Source: Schistosoma mansoni (taxonomy: Eukaryota > Platyhelminthes > Trematoda > Strigeidida > Schistosomatidae). Taken from it: 64,000 nucleotides of DNA. The translations under genes and the position numbers were made by a program. The stretch covers positions 17,061,749 to 17,125,748 of the forward strand of contig NC_031495.1 of the NCBI RefSeq assembly GCF_000237925.1, given 5' to 3'. The notes under the pieces were generated by a model, which saw only the letters and a list, made by a program, of their open reading frames with translations, had not been told where the DNA came from and did no database searches. Positions 9,876-22,094 of this stretch are shown piece by piece (position 1 is the stretch's first letter; the number at the start of each line of letters is the position of its first letter).

Positions 9876-12800
9876 CTACTGAATATCCCAATCACATGCA
9901 GGACATTCATTAATTCTGTAACAATATACATTGAATAGGATAGTCGCTACAGCAAATAGGAGGAAGATTAAAACACAATTACAAACAAAATATTTTTCCC
10001 ATTTTTCTACCTTTAAATTACGCAAAATAACTACACCTAATAAAAGACCTAGAAATGAAAAAAAAAAGACACATGTGAGAAATAGATAATGAAATTTAAA
10101 CACAATAAAATTTGAAAAACATTTTGATGATATGTTTTCCAATGTTACTATTTGAAAAAGACAATCCTACATTTTCTTGCATATGTTGGTTACTTGAAAA
10201 CGACAATCTGTGTCAGCATTATGTCAAACAGCTTGTAGTACAACGACAATGAGTCGGAAAAATTAATATATAGTCATTTGATTTCAAGCTCTTCTAACTT
10301 AAATGTAATGACTAAAAGCTTTATTCGTTTCTCAAAACCGACGGGTACCGATTTGCATACTTGACTTTCAGTCACGTATTAAATGTGAAGCCGGTCGACA
10401 GAAACAAATTGGCTGCAGGGTTGGAGTCCCGAGGCTCAGTAGCTGAAAGACAAACACATCAACTCCTGAACCACCACCCCACACTATCATTACAAATATA
10501 CACTGAAACTGGATAATTTTGCACTACTTTTAAGGAGAAATAAGCCTCATCTAATCTCTTTACGACTGGAACTGCACAACACAACCCTGTGACACAATTA
10601 CACAGGTACCGAGAACCTTAATGGACCACATCGTTTGCACTATTGAATACTGTCAGCGCATTGTATTTGTTAATAGTAATTTACGAGATAACTAGTAGAA
10701 AATCTTACAATTCTTGGGATCCATAACTAGCTAAGATTTTGAAACAGATTGTTCTTCGTTCAAAATCAGAACCAATAACATAAAGGAAACTCATACTCTC
10801 TTCAAATATATTGAGTTACACGGTATGATTTACAAGTCTAAGACTTCGTTAGATAATCAAATCATTCCATCTTATTTATTCAATACAACACATAATTACA
10901 TTCAATATGCATCCACTAACAGAAGAAAATCTCAATAAAATTCTTCTGTAAGCATAAAATAGGGTGAACACATAGCTCTTCTAGTATTGAAGCAAATCTA
11001 TAAATACATACAATTACAATATTCTTTTTGTTTTTGACCTCAATAATAATAAGCTAAACAAATAGATACGTCTAATGAATATCGAAATAGTCATATACAT
11101 CGAATAAAATAAGACGGTTGTAAAGATTAGTCCACATAGAAATGATTCAGAAATATTCTATATTTGTAAGCGAGTATGCTATCCCAGAAATAAAAGTCAG
11201 GTTTCTTTTCAAGCCAAAAGTACTACAAACATGAAGTTAAGTTAGTAGTCATCGTTAATTTGAGTCATGTTGAAAACAAAAACACATCTCAATGAATAAT
11301 AATAAACAGTTGATAGTTATTTAACGACATTATTAATAAGTTACCACTAGAAAATGAATAAATAAGCAGACGTAATAAAAAGCATCAAAAATGAAAGGAA
11401 TCGAGATAAGATTAAATTACTAACCTGCTATAAAACCCCCAAAGTGAGCAGAGAAACCAACACGTATTTTTTCATTTGGATTTGAAAACCGATCGTATAT
11501 AGCAAGTGCAGTATCACTACCACCTCAGAAACAATTAAAAAGAAAAAAAGTAACAGAGAACGTATATTAATGTCGATGAAAATAATAGATTCAAAAAACG
11601 ATTACAACGCTAGTCGGAGTAACAATTTAAAACAGTCTTCACATGAACGTTACAAAAGGTCTGATTTTTCTGACCAAATGAGACCTAATTTCAATACTGA
11701 CATTTCGCCATTAATTCCGGTTAATTAGATAATATGTATTATTTTATAAGTACAGTCTAAATGGAACTCGATCCCACAAACAACGGTGTTCAACTGACAT
11801 ACTACTTTTGTTCGAGATTTATGATAAGAAATTTACAGCTTAAAACAAAACACCTGTACATAAAATTTGTGGACCTATAGTATAAAATTTGAACACTGAT
11901 TACATCATAAACATCTTCATTAGATTATGACCAAGACTTGTTATATGTGACACTAGTGATATCAACTGACTAAACATAAAGGAATGCGGCACAGTTCAAA
12001 ACTAAGATTTATTGATTGAAAGATAACACAACCAAATGCAGTTTACAATTAATACTATTGTGACAAATTTATTGAAGAATAAAAATACCGCTTAGAAGAA
12101 AAGAGTATTAGAATGACGGACAAAATAAAAAACAATTAGTATAATGTTCTACAGACAAAAATAACGATTACTCTTAGGTTAAGAGACATATTTACTCTTA
12201 CTTACTTACATAAGCTACCCCTCATCGAGGAGCATGGGTCGCTCACCAGCATTTTCCGTCTAACTCTATCCTGGGCAATACTTTCCAGCTGCTATTCATT
12301 CTTTTCACGTCTGTTTCCAATTCTAAACGCCGTGTGTTCCCTGGTCTTCCTCTTTTTCGTTTCCCTTCAAGATTCCAGGTAAACACCTGCCTAGCGATGC
12401 AGTATGGTGATTTCCGTAATGTATGTCCTATCCACTTTCAACATCTTTTCCTAATTCCCTTTTCAGCTGGAAGCTGGTTTATTCTCTCCCACAGTAGGCT
12501 GTTACTAGTAGTTTCCGGTCAACGGATATTTAGTATCCTGCGTAGACAATTGTTTACAAATACTTGTACCCTTTTGATGATGGTTGTAGTAGTTCTCCAC
12601 GTTTCAGCTCCGTACAGCAGAACTATCTTGACATTCTCATTCAAGATTCTGACTTTGATGTTGGCTTCCATACATTCCCCAACTGTAAGAATGCGGCCCT
12701 TGATTTGTCAATCCTCGCCTTTACGTCTGAATCCGACTCTCCTTGTTCATCAATGATGCTTCCACATATTTAGTACCTCCTCCGTATTTGTGTTTTTTAT

Positions 12801-15800
12801 TACCCAGCAGGTAAGAGTACTGTATGGATTCTTTTCAAATCAGGACACGTTTTATAAAGAAACTATAATCGGCAGAAAGTACCCATCTGTCTACACAAGC
12901 GAAGATTGACAAAAAAAGAATACCACACTCAAGAACAAATATGGATATTAGTAAAAAAAAACAAATAAAAAACGGACTTTAACTAAACAAAGCAGTGGTA
13001 TAGATGAAAGAATTATATAAATAGGTCTATGGTGTGCAGTAATTTACGTTACAAAAAAGTATATGACGGATAAAACCTACCAAGTACAATAATTATAATT
13101 GATCTAACAACACCACTTGATATAAAGCTCAAAGGATCTTTTAGCCATCCCTCCTGCATTATATCCCAATTCTGAAGCATTTGGAAAAAAACAATACTTT
13201 AAAGAAAACAGCACGAACTTTGATAAAGTTAAATAGACACTATTAACCGAAATTCATTTGCGAATGTAATTTTTCTATTGTAATCCGATAGATATCAGAA
13301 GAAACGACTTCCTAATTGCCTATTGATATTTAACCACCCAGTACTTTGTTGACAGTGTTGTCATTCAAACTAATATCTCATGACCAGATTTATATAAAAA
13401 CAATTTAGCGAATCTGAGATTGAAATACATAAAGCCCATAACTTTCAGTTATAAATCTTGGTCAAATTTAACAAATAAATCAATAGAATTGCAGCTAATT
13501 ATTTCCTTTGTTGCTTTCAAGGTAACAGCTAAGTCAAAGACACGACCATTATTTGAAAAGAATTGGTTTTACATTTCCATAACCTTTGCTGAAGCATTAT
13601 TAATGATACTACCAAAGAAAGATATTGCTCAACGCACTGACTAGACATGAATAACTAAATGATTAGCCGAAATTCTACAATCAGTCAAAAATCAACCAGA
13701 TAGACACATCACTGTTAGTTTGGTCAGTTGATTCAATAACCGATGATAACGTAGCGGGAAAGATGCTTCTATTTGATGTTATCTCTTTTTGACAGATGTT
13801 CCCGTCTCACAGAAACAGTCTGCCTACTAGTTGACCATACTAAAAACAGAAAATGTTGAATATCAGTTTTCCGATACACTTCTAACATCCAATTTAAACT
13901 TGATAATGGGTTCTATAGACAAACTGATGGAATAGGGATAGGATCAACAACTGACCGAATCCTAGCTGTGTTGTGGTCAGTCGCGAAAACACTGTACTTA
14001 AGCCTACGATTGACAGTTTTTGTTCATTCAAGAGATAGTTAGATAATGCTTTCGCTATTTGTAATAATATTAATTTCAACGACATCCTAGACAAGTTCAA
14101 CTGTTGCCATCAATTAATTGCATTCACATAAACGACTTCAATTCCTTTTTATTTGTTCGATACCACTCCATAGACGGTCATTTTTGGCAAACATTAATTA
14201 TAAATACTGTTGTACAGCCTCAGTAAAGGAAATCGTTGGAAAGTAAATGTTCTTCGCTGGATTACCTTTATTCTCATACAAAACAATTTTCCGAACGCGT
14301 TATGTGAGGGAATGATTAGTTTGGTCATATCAGTCATCACAGTAAATGTATCACATCTGATGGATCTATCATGAGACTAATTTTAGCAAAGTAAGACTAC
14401 CAGTTAGCATCAACGAAGAGAAAATCTACCTACACAGGTACGAAATGAATTCTTTATTTAAAATGACTTATGTGAACAAAATACTGCTTCGCATACATTT
14501 TACCTTTCGAATTCGAAAACATACGCACTCATCTGACTGGCTTCGAGTCAAGTTAACTAGACATGGTATTTTTTATAATGGTGTCTCTAATTTAGTATTC
14601 CATACTAAGAACCATTTTATGCTGCTATTCCGACTAGTAATCCGTTTCTAGGTCTTCATTATCGAAACCACGGAACCTCTTACTACCATTCGATTTACAT
14701 TACACTAAATTTCATATACCAACAATCGATAGACGATAAACATATCATCTTTAATTGTATGTTACATGAGATTTCTTAGAAATATACAACTACAAGAGAA
14801 AACCTAACATACCATTATTACAGTGGCTAAATGAGCACCAATAAGAGCATAACAGCCACCACTAGCTCCACACACCAGGGAGAATGAGTCAGTAACAGAA
14901 CTAGCTAAAGAACCTATTGTAAGCATTAACATACACAAGACAGAATGGAATAAATAACCATTAACTTTTATTAAAACATCAAAAGACAAAAGGTTGGCAA
15001 ATACGTATTTATATACAATCATCTAAAAGTATGATTATTAAGCCACTTTGTAGAAATATGCGCCAATTTACTAACCAGATGTTTAGACTTTCATGAACTG
15101 ATTCTAAAACAGTATTGGTGAACATAATTGCATATATTTATATGGTCGCACTTCCTTATTTCTTATTACCTCGGCAAAATAAAAAATCAAACCCATTCGG
15201 TCGAATATTTCCTATCGCAAAAATATTCCACTTGATAAACAATTTGATTGATACAATTATTATAACGCACGAACACATATTTTTTTAGTATTTAATATGA
15301 CGCTAGTTAGCTTAGAAACCACAATTCGAGAAATCATCGTTATTTGATCAGTAATCCGAACTAAAACAATGGTCTGACAACTTATTCCTATTGTAAGCCA
15401 CCTGTATTTTCAGTAGCTCGTCGATAACATTTATGCATGCAGTGCCAAACATTGAACATTCTCATCACTGATTCATCAGCTCCGTACAGGTTGAACAAAA
15501 GTCACGATGACTTGCATAAGAATGAACACAAAACTATATTCCAACAGAAGTTGGCCACCCTCAACACTTAATACATTCTATGGTGAAAACAATCAATGAC
15601 GGTAAGAGTAGACGCCATACTTTCAAACATAAGGTTATGGTGCATTCGACAATTTTTGAGTGGATATGCATTCCTAGCCGATTACTTTATAACCTAAATT
15701 TTAAGAAAAATAATATCATAAGTGTTTAAAAAACCTTTTACAAATAACAATGCAAAATATTACCTGAAATAACACCTAACAAATAAACTAATCCAACTCG

Positions 15801-18800
15801 CCAGAATTTATGAACCAATTCAAGTAGAAGACCAAGTACAATTTGCACTAAACAATTAAAAACTAGGTGGTTATAACCATAATGAATAAACATATAGGTT
15901 AAAAACCTCCATAGTTCGTGACGCTTAGTCGGGTTATATATAAGTATACTATCAATAGGAAAACCAGATGAATGTGCAAAATCATTGGAGTCAGGTTTGT
16001 TTCTATAAGTAACAAAGTAGTATATAAAAACTGCAATCTGAAACAACAAAAACAACAAAAGTATCAGCGATCATTAATAACTTACTTGTGAAATTTAAAA
16101 ATACAAAGTTATTATTATCATACCGCCTAAAATTCACAACTGAGGTTGGATAGACTAATCATGAGAAAAAATATGAGATTCAAAGAATAACAGGTCAGTC
16201 AGTCATCTACAACGTAGGACCAGGCACATATATGCATCGGTTCAAGTTGCCATACCTCATTAGCACAACAAGATGAACACCGAATTCATAGAAGTAGTTA
16301 ATTTAGTTGCGGTAATATATAACAGAAAGGTTGTATATAAAAATATAGTACAGGAAGAAAGATATGAAGCAATTATAATCTCAAGGTTTAAGGGAAGACA
16401 GAGAGTGTATACACCTACGCCATTGTGATCGATTCTGAGCCATGTCACCTAGAGTCTCCAACCATTGGTTACGACAGTCACGCGGACCCCAACCAAGTAG
16501 TCTGTATCTACCAACATGGCTCAGACTAGAGGTTAGTGACTTCAAGCTCTGATGTCACGTTTTGATTTGGCCACCCCTAACTCCCTTCCAACCATCGCCA
16601 ATAATAGTCAACATAGCGCAAGAATAACAGGCATCTCCTTAAGAAGTGTAAACCGAATGCTCAACACTAAGAAAGGTCACAGTCGTTTACTTTTGTAAAG
16701 CAAATGACGAACCGCTAAATACTACGGTGACTCTGTGGCAGATAAAAATGTAACATGCCATTTAGTAGATTAAAACGATATTATTTCTAAATTACAGGTC
16801 AATATTAACCAACATCGAAACTTTATATCAAGTTATAAAACGTATGCTGAGATTGTCCCGAAAGAATTACATACTCTAAACCATTGGCCTATGAGAGGAA
16901 CATTGTGTGAAATCATTTCTGATAAGTTAGCGAATATAGTCAGCTATTTAAATGCTTATGGATCACTTAAAAATTATGAAATGGTTTTTCAAAAACAAGA
17001 CACAACAGAGAACAATGGGATCGACGAATCAATATGACCCCAGAAATTTGAAAATTATGTATAAATATGGCTCAAACAAAGTATCCAATACAGAACAATT
17101 ACAGACAATTGTTGACTCCTCACACATAGTAAGAAAGACCATATACAGTGAATCAAAATATACCATTTCTCATATGACTTTCAAAACTACAACTTCGTAT
17201 ACAGACCTGATTCAAATTAAAGAGATCCACTTCACTGTTTACTACTGCTTTCATGTGACTGTCTTCGAAAACTAATTCGTTCTCATCAGAATTAGTATTT
17301 TGGACAAGAATAGTGCTGACAGGCATTTCTTAGTGAACAATCAAATAATTTACAGACTCACACACAAAAACCCAATCATGTAAAACAAGGTACTGTCATT
17401 CAATCAGAAAACGAATTACCTCAGCAATAGTTATCAAAGGGATAAATATAGGAGGAGGGCGACAGTCATACGCCTCTATATAATTATTAATATTTGCTCC
17501 ACTTGAACTACAAACATTGGCGTCATAGCCAGAATCAATGACAACAGCTCGCTGATGCTCACGTCCACAATGTGGTTCTATAGCCAAAACTGCACGATTG
17601 AGAATCCGTTTGTGAATACGCAACCTTCGGATAATTTTTTCATCTTCAGACAGAACCTACTCAAATGTTTTTTAAAGACATAGAAATTAAAAAGTCAAAA
17701 TCATAACCGCGAAATTCGACACACGAAAAGACTCAAAATACAAGACAATTCAGTTGTTTCCTTATTAAGTCGCCTGATGCGATTACTTAACACTATCCTC
17801 GAGCTAGCTCCTTTAGTGAAAATAACTACGGTTCACAAGCAACGCTTGCAGAAAAGTATCTTGACAAGATCAAATGTATCATATCTTTAGTAGTCTAAAG
17901 CGTCGTATGATCCACGATATCACAGCATAAAGTGGAACAAACATAAAAGACAGGAATGTATGTGACGATCTTCTTGTGACATTCTACATATCCAGTAATT
18001 TAAAATATAAATGTAACCAAAATACCAGGCTGTACAAAGAAATTCATACTTTGAACCACATTTATTGTAGTTTACACAATACACAAATGTGATGAAATAG
18101 GATTTTAATTACACAGTCAAAAAAATTGAACCAACAGTCCATTAGTGCTACTTAACAGTTAAACGTCAACACAGTTCTAAGTCATGGGTTATTTAAACAA
18201 ATAAGAGGAGAACAGATGCAGTTCTCTTCCATTAGCAGCTCTTCGTATTGACGATACTAAAAGTTAACATTTCGAGACTTCGAAACAGACCTAGTGGGAT
18301 ATTCCACACGTTTAGAAAATTGATACTCTATCAGTGAAAACTTCATTCAATTTCATTGCCCCCAAATGCCCTGGTACGGCCGAGAGTGGGGAGAGTCCGC
18401 TCTCCCTCTCGAAATGCTCACATCGCCAGCGAATATATAGCCTCTGCCAGGGAAGTCCTATTCACTGCCTTCTCGTGGCGGGGGTGTTGTTTACGAAATT
18501 GAGAGGACGAAAAGCGAATGTCCGGCGCTTTAACCGGGTTGGTGGACAAGGCGAGTCTAACTAGGGGAGTTGGAAAACCCTCATTCCAAACCAATGGTGC
18601 ACATGGGCTCCAGTATCCTGAAGGAACAAATGGCGTACGAATCAATCATTGATCACCGGCTACCATGGGACTGCATCTTCTCACGATGCTCCACTGCCTT
18701 GTGGACTAGACCTTAAGGTCAAAGGCTCCGGGTGTGGCCCCCTAAGAAAACCACCTGCTTCAGTCTGGGCACATGGGCAGTATCACAGCCCTCACACAAA

Positions 18801-20548
18801 TCAAATGAGATTTGTGAGGCGCATATGTATCTGGTGCTTCCTTGTACCAATATTTGTGTTTAAATAAATAAATAAATAAATCATTTTCAGTACAAAAGCA
18901 ATTCAGAGAATATGACGAAGTATTATGTGATTGCATTCCATTAAGTGCTCCGAATATTTCAATATTTCACAGATACCATCCACCACAAAAACGTCAGTTT
19001 CATCTATCAATAATAAACTACAATGTTACTATATTTCCACGATAAATACTAAGGTTCAAAGATGAGAAATAAGTTGACTTGAGTGTGTCGGAATAATAGC
19101 TTGAAATCTATGCGTCAAACGTTTTCGCAATAAATCCATAGCATAACTGGAAGCAAACACGATAATGTCTACAAGGATAACCGAGTGATTTTGCCATGAA
19201 AAAAACATAATCTCAAGTCCGAATGCACATATTCACAACAAAAACTAGGATTTGAATGGACACTACCCATACGCAGTAAAGGATCATTAGAAATATCACT
19301 AAATAATCACACCATTAGTTAAAATGATAAATACAAGTATTATTATACAAAAACACCAACTATATCAACCAGACTTATTGTTCTACGCTTATGGTTTGTC
19401 ACACTCAACTTTTTTCTATTACTATGCGTTACACCACATCACACACTGACAGCTTGCAATGTAATACATTATATTTTGAAAATACGGCGAGACTAAAGAA
19501 CATGGACGACCTTTGAACGAATCTTAAATGACCTTAAGAAATATTAGCCAATCAGAAGACAGTTAGCATACAGTAAAAATATATTATATAAAACTCAAAA
19601 ATTAAAGGGGATACTGTTCTTTTACATGAATCAAAAACTTATCAAGGTTAGATATAGGTTCAGAAGTTCTAAAATCATAGTGCATCCGGCACAGGAACTC
19701 ATCCCTGTGGCTCCATAGTAGCCGACCTCTGAAACCATGATAAAGTCCCGAAAATTCTTTCAGCCTCGACCACATAGTTTCAGTGTTGTCGGTATGTTGG
19801 TATGGTTCAGGGTTTAAGATTAGGGTTAAGGTTTAGGGTTACGGTTTAGGGTTAAAGATGAGACTATGAATTATGGACGACATTTGAGCGACGCTAGAGT
19901 GAATCTGAGAGTGTAAACGTAATAACTAAGACTAAATGAGGGTCATAAACCCGTGTGAAGAATTCAAATTATGATTTACAGTTCATGGTTAAGGTTAGGA
20001 ATTATACTTAGGGTTTTCATCACGAACTGACATCAACTATAATGCCACAACTCTATCCAAATGTATAATTGAGTTTTGCGCCAAAATCTTATGATAACTT
20101 ATCTTGTAGACGCTTATTTATCATGTTTTCTCTAAAATCCGTTGTAAACCGACCGTATGTAAGCATCAGGTACCGAACTTAGCGCCGTGACCTTGAAAAC
20201 CCACGAAAGCTTCTGATTGGCTCGTCCATGTTCTTTAGTCTCGCCGAAAATACTTACTTGTTCTATAAACTCATTGTAAGTAATGAACTGGTTTCCATCT
20301 TTATCTGCTGAGTCCACAATTTTGTGAACTTTAGATTCTGACAAGTGAGACTTCCCGAGAAATTGTTTAAGATCCGATGTAGGGATACCAGTTTCTATAT
20401 CATACTAATTACTTACTAAAGCGGTTTAACTTCGTTTACCTGGTCAAAAGTAGGTTTGAATTTCTACAGGAAAGCATACGAATGCATACAAAAATGAACA
20501 TACTTCATCCAGAAAACTGCGCACACTTCTAGACCGTTCACTGGACAT
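9876..20548 (-). CDS. EF-hand rhomboid-like serine protease, copy 1
   Basis: Nine coding exons, all with GT-AG introns: 20504-20548, 20440-20463, 20258-20404, 17420-17656, 15764-16037, 14813-14913, 13081-13171, 11425-11523, 9876-10048. They join in phase to a 396-residue protein beginning [11 protein letters not shown]. Residues about 16-72 hold an EF-hand region; the second loop [12 protein letters not shown] (57-68) is calmodulin-like and the first is degenerate. The membrane domain has about seven segments. It carries the WR pair (194-195), HLVFN (His208, Asn212), GASGG with the nucleophile Ser260, and [10 protein letters not shown] with catalytic His333. Known EF-hand rhomboids (Drosophila Rhomboid-4, vertebrate RHBDL3) are secretory-pathway or plasma-membrane intramembrane proteases, and Rhomboid-4 responds to calcium; that role here is inferred. 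The first two introns are 40 and 35 nt. Introns 3, 4 and 7 carry transposons. Confidence 0.93.
9993..10774. repeat. Near-identical block shared with copy 2 (tract A)
   Basis: This matches 39498-40281 with only a handful of differences by eye. It covers the upstream third of exon 9 and the adjoining part of intron 8. Similarity stops abruptly at both ends: within exon 9 on one side and after atcagaacca on the other. This is the pattern of a gene-conversion tract between the two rhomboid genes. Confidence 0.85.
12197..12763 (-). mobile_element. 5'-truncated RTE-like LINE in intron 7 of copy 1
   Basis: Minus-strand reading gives the C-terminal part of an RTE (SR2-type) reverse transcriptase protein: [20 protein letters not shown], then [14 protein letters not shown], then EGKRKRGRP. 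The 3' end carries a tetranucleotide GTAA tail. An 11-bp target duplication acatattta(c/g)t flanks it at 12186-12196 and 12764-12774. The paralogous intron in copy 2 shows the unoccupied site (acatatttactacctcct at about 43622). The fragment is 567 bp, short of a full LINE and so 5'-truncated. It inserted after the rhomboid duplication or was missed by later conversion. Confidence 0.88.
13110..13597. repeat. Near-identical block shared with copy 2 (tract B)
   Basis: This matches about 45766-46246. It includes most of exon 7 and the adjoining 420 bp of intron 6. Both sides fall off into clearly diverged sequence. It is a likely conversion tract. Confidence 0.8.
16195..16619 (-). mobile_element. 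5'-truncated LINE in intron 4 of copy 1
   Basis: Minus-strand reading matches the C-terminal end of the LINE seen at 44405-45298 (words such as [14 protein letters not shown]), followed by a 3' untranslated part and a tail of CTGA-type repeats near 16195. A perfect 12-bp target duplication AAGAATAACAGG flanks it at 16183-16194 and 16620-16631. The coding part is broken, and the fragment is far shorter than a complete element. Confidence 0.85.
16945..17490. repeat. Near-identical block shared with copy 2 (tract C)
   Basis: This matches about 48441-48985. It covers part of intron 4 and the downstream part of exon 4 (codons for [14 protein letters not shown] are the same). The upstream part of exon 4 differs. 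It is a likely conversion tract. Confidence 0.82.
18037..19485. repeat. Shared block with copy 2 (tract D), split by an insertion
   Basis: The parts 18037-18347 and 18881-19485 match about 50027-50937. In copy 1 the block is interrupted by the 533-bp element at 18348-18880 and ends at the inverted-repeat transposon at 19486. The block lies wholly in intron 3. Confidence 0.82.
18348..18880 (+). mobile_element. 533-bp non-autonomous element, probably RTE-derived
   Basis: The element is GC-richer than its surroundings, lacks a full-length frame and ends in a TAAA/AAAT tandem tail (about 18861-18880). A short target duplication TCATT lies at 18343-18347 and 18881-18885. Copy 2 has the unoccupied site (cttcattttcaatac at about 50330). 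The tail type and GC-rich body resemble the ends of schistosome SR2/RTE elements, so it may be a short derivative made of the two ends of an RTE. That family link is from memory and not certain. Confidence 0.7.
19486..20245. mobile_element. 760-bp inverted-repeat DNA transposon (MITE-like)
   Basis: The ends are perfect 24-bp inverted repeats: GGCGAGACTAAAGAACATGG plus ACGA at the left and its reverse complement at the right. Both arms then share gccaatcagaag further in. An 8-bp target duplication GAAAATAC flanks the unit (19478-19485 and 20246-20253). Copy 2 shows the empty site with a single GAAAATAC at 50930-50937. There is no transposase frame, so it is non-autonomous. An 8-bp duplication fits hAT, P or Merlin superfamilies; ends starting GG favour Merlin over hAT, without proof. 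It sits in intron 3 just 12 nt from the donor. Confidence 0.9.
19807..19855 (+). repeat. Telomere-like TTAGGG-type repeats inside the transposon
   Basis: About seven degenerate units such as gggtttaagattagggttaa, ggtttagggtt and acggtttagggtt. They lie inside the MITE-like element, so they travelled with it and do not mark a chromosome end. Confidence 0.8.
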
Positions 20549-22094
20549 ACGTAGCCTGCAGCAAAGAGGGCAACTTTATCTTGAGCGCTTCTAGCTAGAT
20601 TATGTAATTATCGCACTCACAGGAACAAAGGTCGCCAAAAAAAATTAATTCAATAAATTTCCTTGGGACAGTGTGATTTTGGTGAAACAATTTTCCAGTC
20701 ACATCAAACGTCTAGCCACTCATTTGCAATAATTCAATGTCTCAAATAAGCATTTTTCTCGGTTTCTCCATTGACAGACAAAACTCCACATTTATTCTTC
20801 TCTAGTTGTTTTATGTCTAGAACCTTTTCGTAGACGGAGTGAATGGTACTTTTACAACAGTAGTTGGTTAGCCTGTTATATAAGGATACTATCCCCTTAC
20901 GACTTTTAACTCCCCTGGTGTTTCGATTTCAGTTGTTGCTAGACATAACTAATGAATTATTTGTTTCTCGTTTACTGCTCCTGGATTTCGAGACATCGTT
21001 CCTGATCATAAATATTTGCAATTCCTATCATATTCTTTCTAAATTCAAAGGGTGAAGCAAATTAATGCTACTAAAGATGCCACAGGTATTCGGAGTTTGA
21101 CAACGCCTTAACTAATAACACTTTCACAATCAAAATATGTCAACCCCAGTCAAATCAGAGGTCAGAAATGAAAGGGTTAGAAGATGTCTGTAGAAGACCG
21201 TCGATATATCGGGAGGCGTCTAATCCAAGCTGGCTAACGGTTGTAAGAGATGCGTAGCATGGCGTACCCACTCGTGATCTGGTGCGGATGTGACAGAGAG
21301 CCATCAACTAGACCTATCGATTGAATCTAGTGAGGTCAGCATCAAAGCTCGAAGACTCACAGAATTATTTCTTTCGTCGATTTATTTGCTGCTACAGCAC
21401 AAATAAATGTACAGTAGCATCTAGAATAGTCTCCATCCCTACCGATATTGTCAAGGTTCTGTAGGGAGTACCGTTGCTACTGCCTGTAGAAGGAAGTCCC
21501 ATAGTTTACAGATTCTATATTTTTGTCCGAGTTCCTTCGTATTCTGTCTTGAATGAGTGTCCTTTTAAGTGTGATTTAGTACCAAATCTTGTTGATAATC
21601 CCTCAGAGTTGTCATATCCTACTAAAGATTAGGTTACGGGCGACTTCCGAGGACTAATAATGGACTAGTATTATATATATATATATTCTTATTGTATAAC
21701 TACTCAGTAATTAGACTGTGTGTATCTATATTCATCTAATTATAAGTTTCACTTTGACCTATAGATTATTATTATCGATTTACTTTTCTTAAACTATACT
21801 CATTTTACTAACTGCCTTCTCTAACGTTCACAGCCACATTTTGCCTTGATCTTGTACAAACGTTATTTCCTATTTTATAGTGTGATGCATTCTGCTTGCC
21901 TGACATAAAAACCACGTATGCTTGAAATAAAGATCCGCACAGTGAGAGTTGTTATTGGCGTTTTGGACTCAGCTGGACGGGTTGAGCGAACAAAGGACCA
22001 ATAAGGACTCTTGGCTGCACATACCGGTGGAACGTCATTGGTTTGGCACAGTAATAAGATTGAATAAGTCGTACCTCGTTGATGAACAAAACAC
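20549..22094. other. Upstream flank of rhomboid copy 1
   Basis: The region immediately upstream of the copy 1 start is only weakly similar to that of copy 2 (shared word gagcgctt). No core promoter could be picked out. A short TA run lies near 21672-21687. The rest has no frame or repeat I can name. Confidence 0.5.

Noticed and set aside
19807-19855. Possible telomere
   Set aside because: Only about seven degenerate units, enclosed within a transposon with sequence on both sides.
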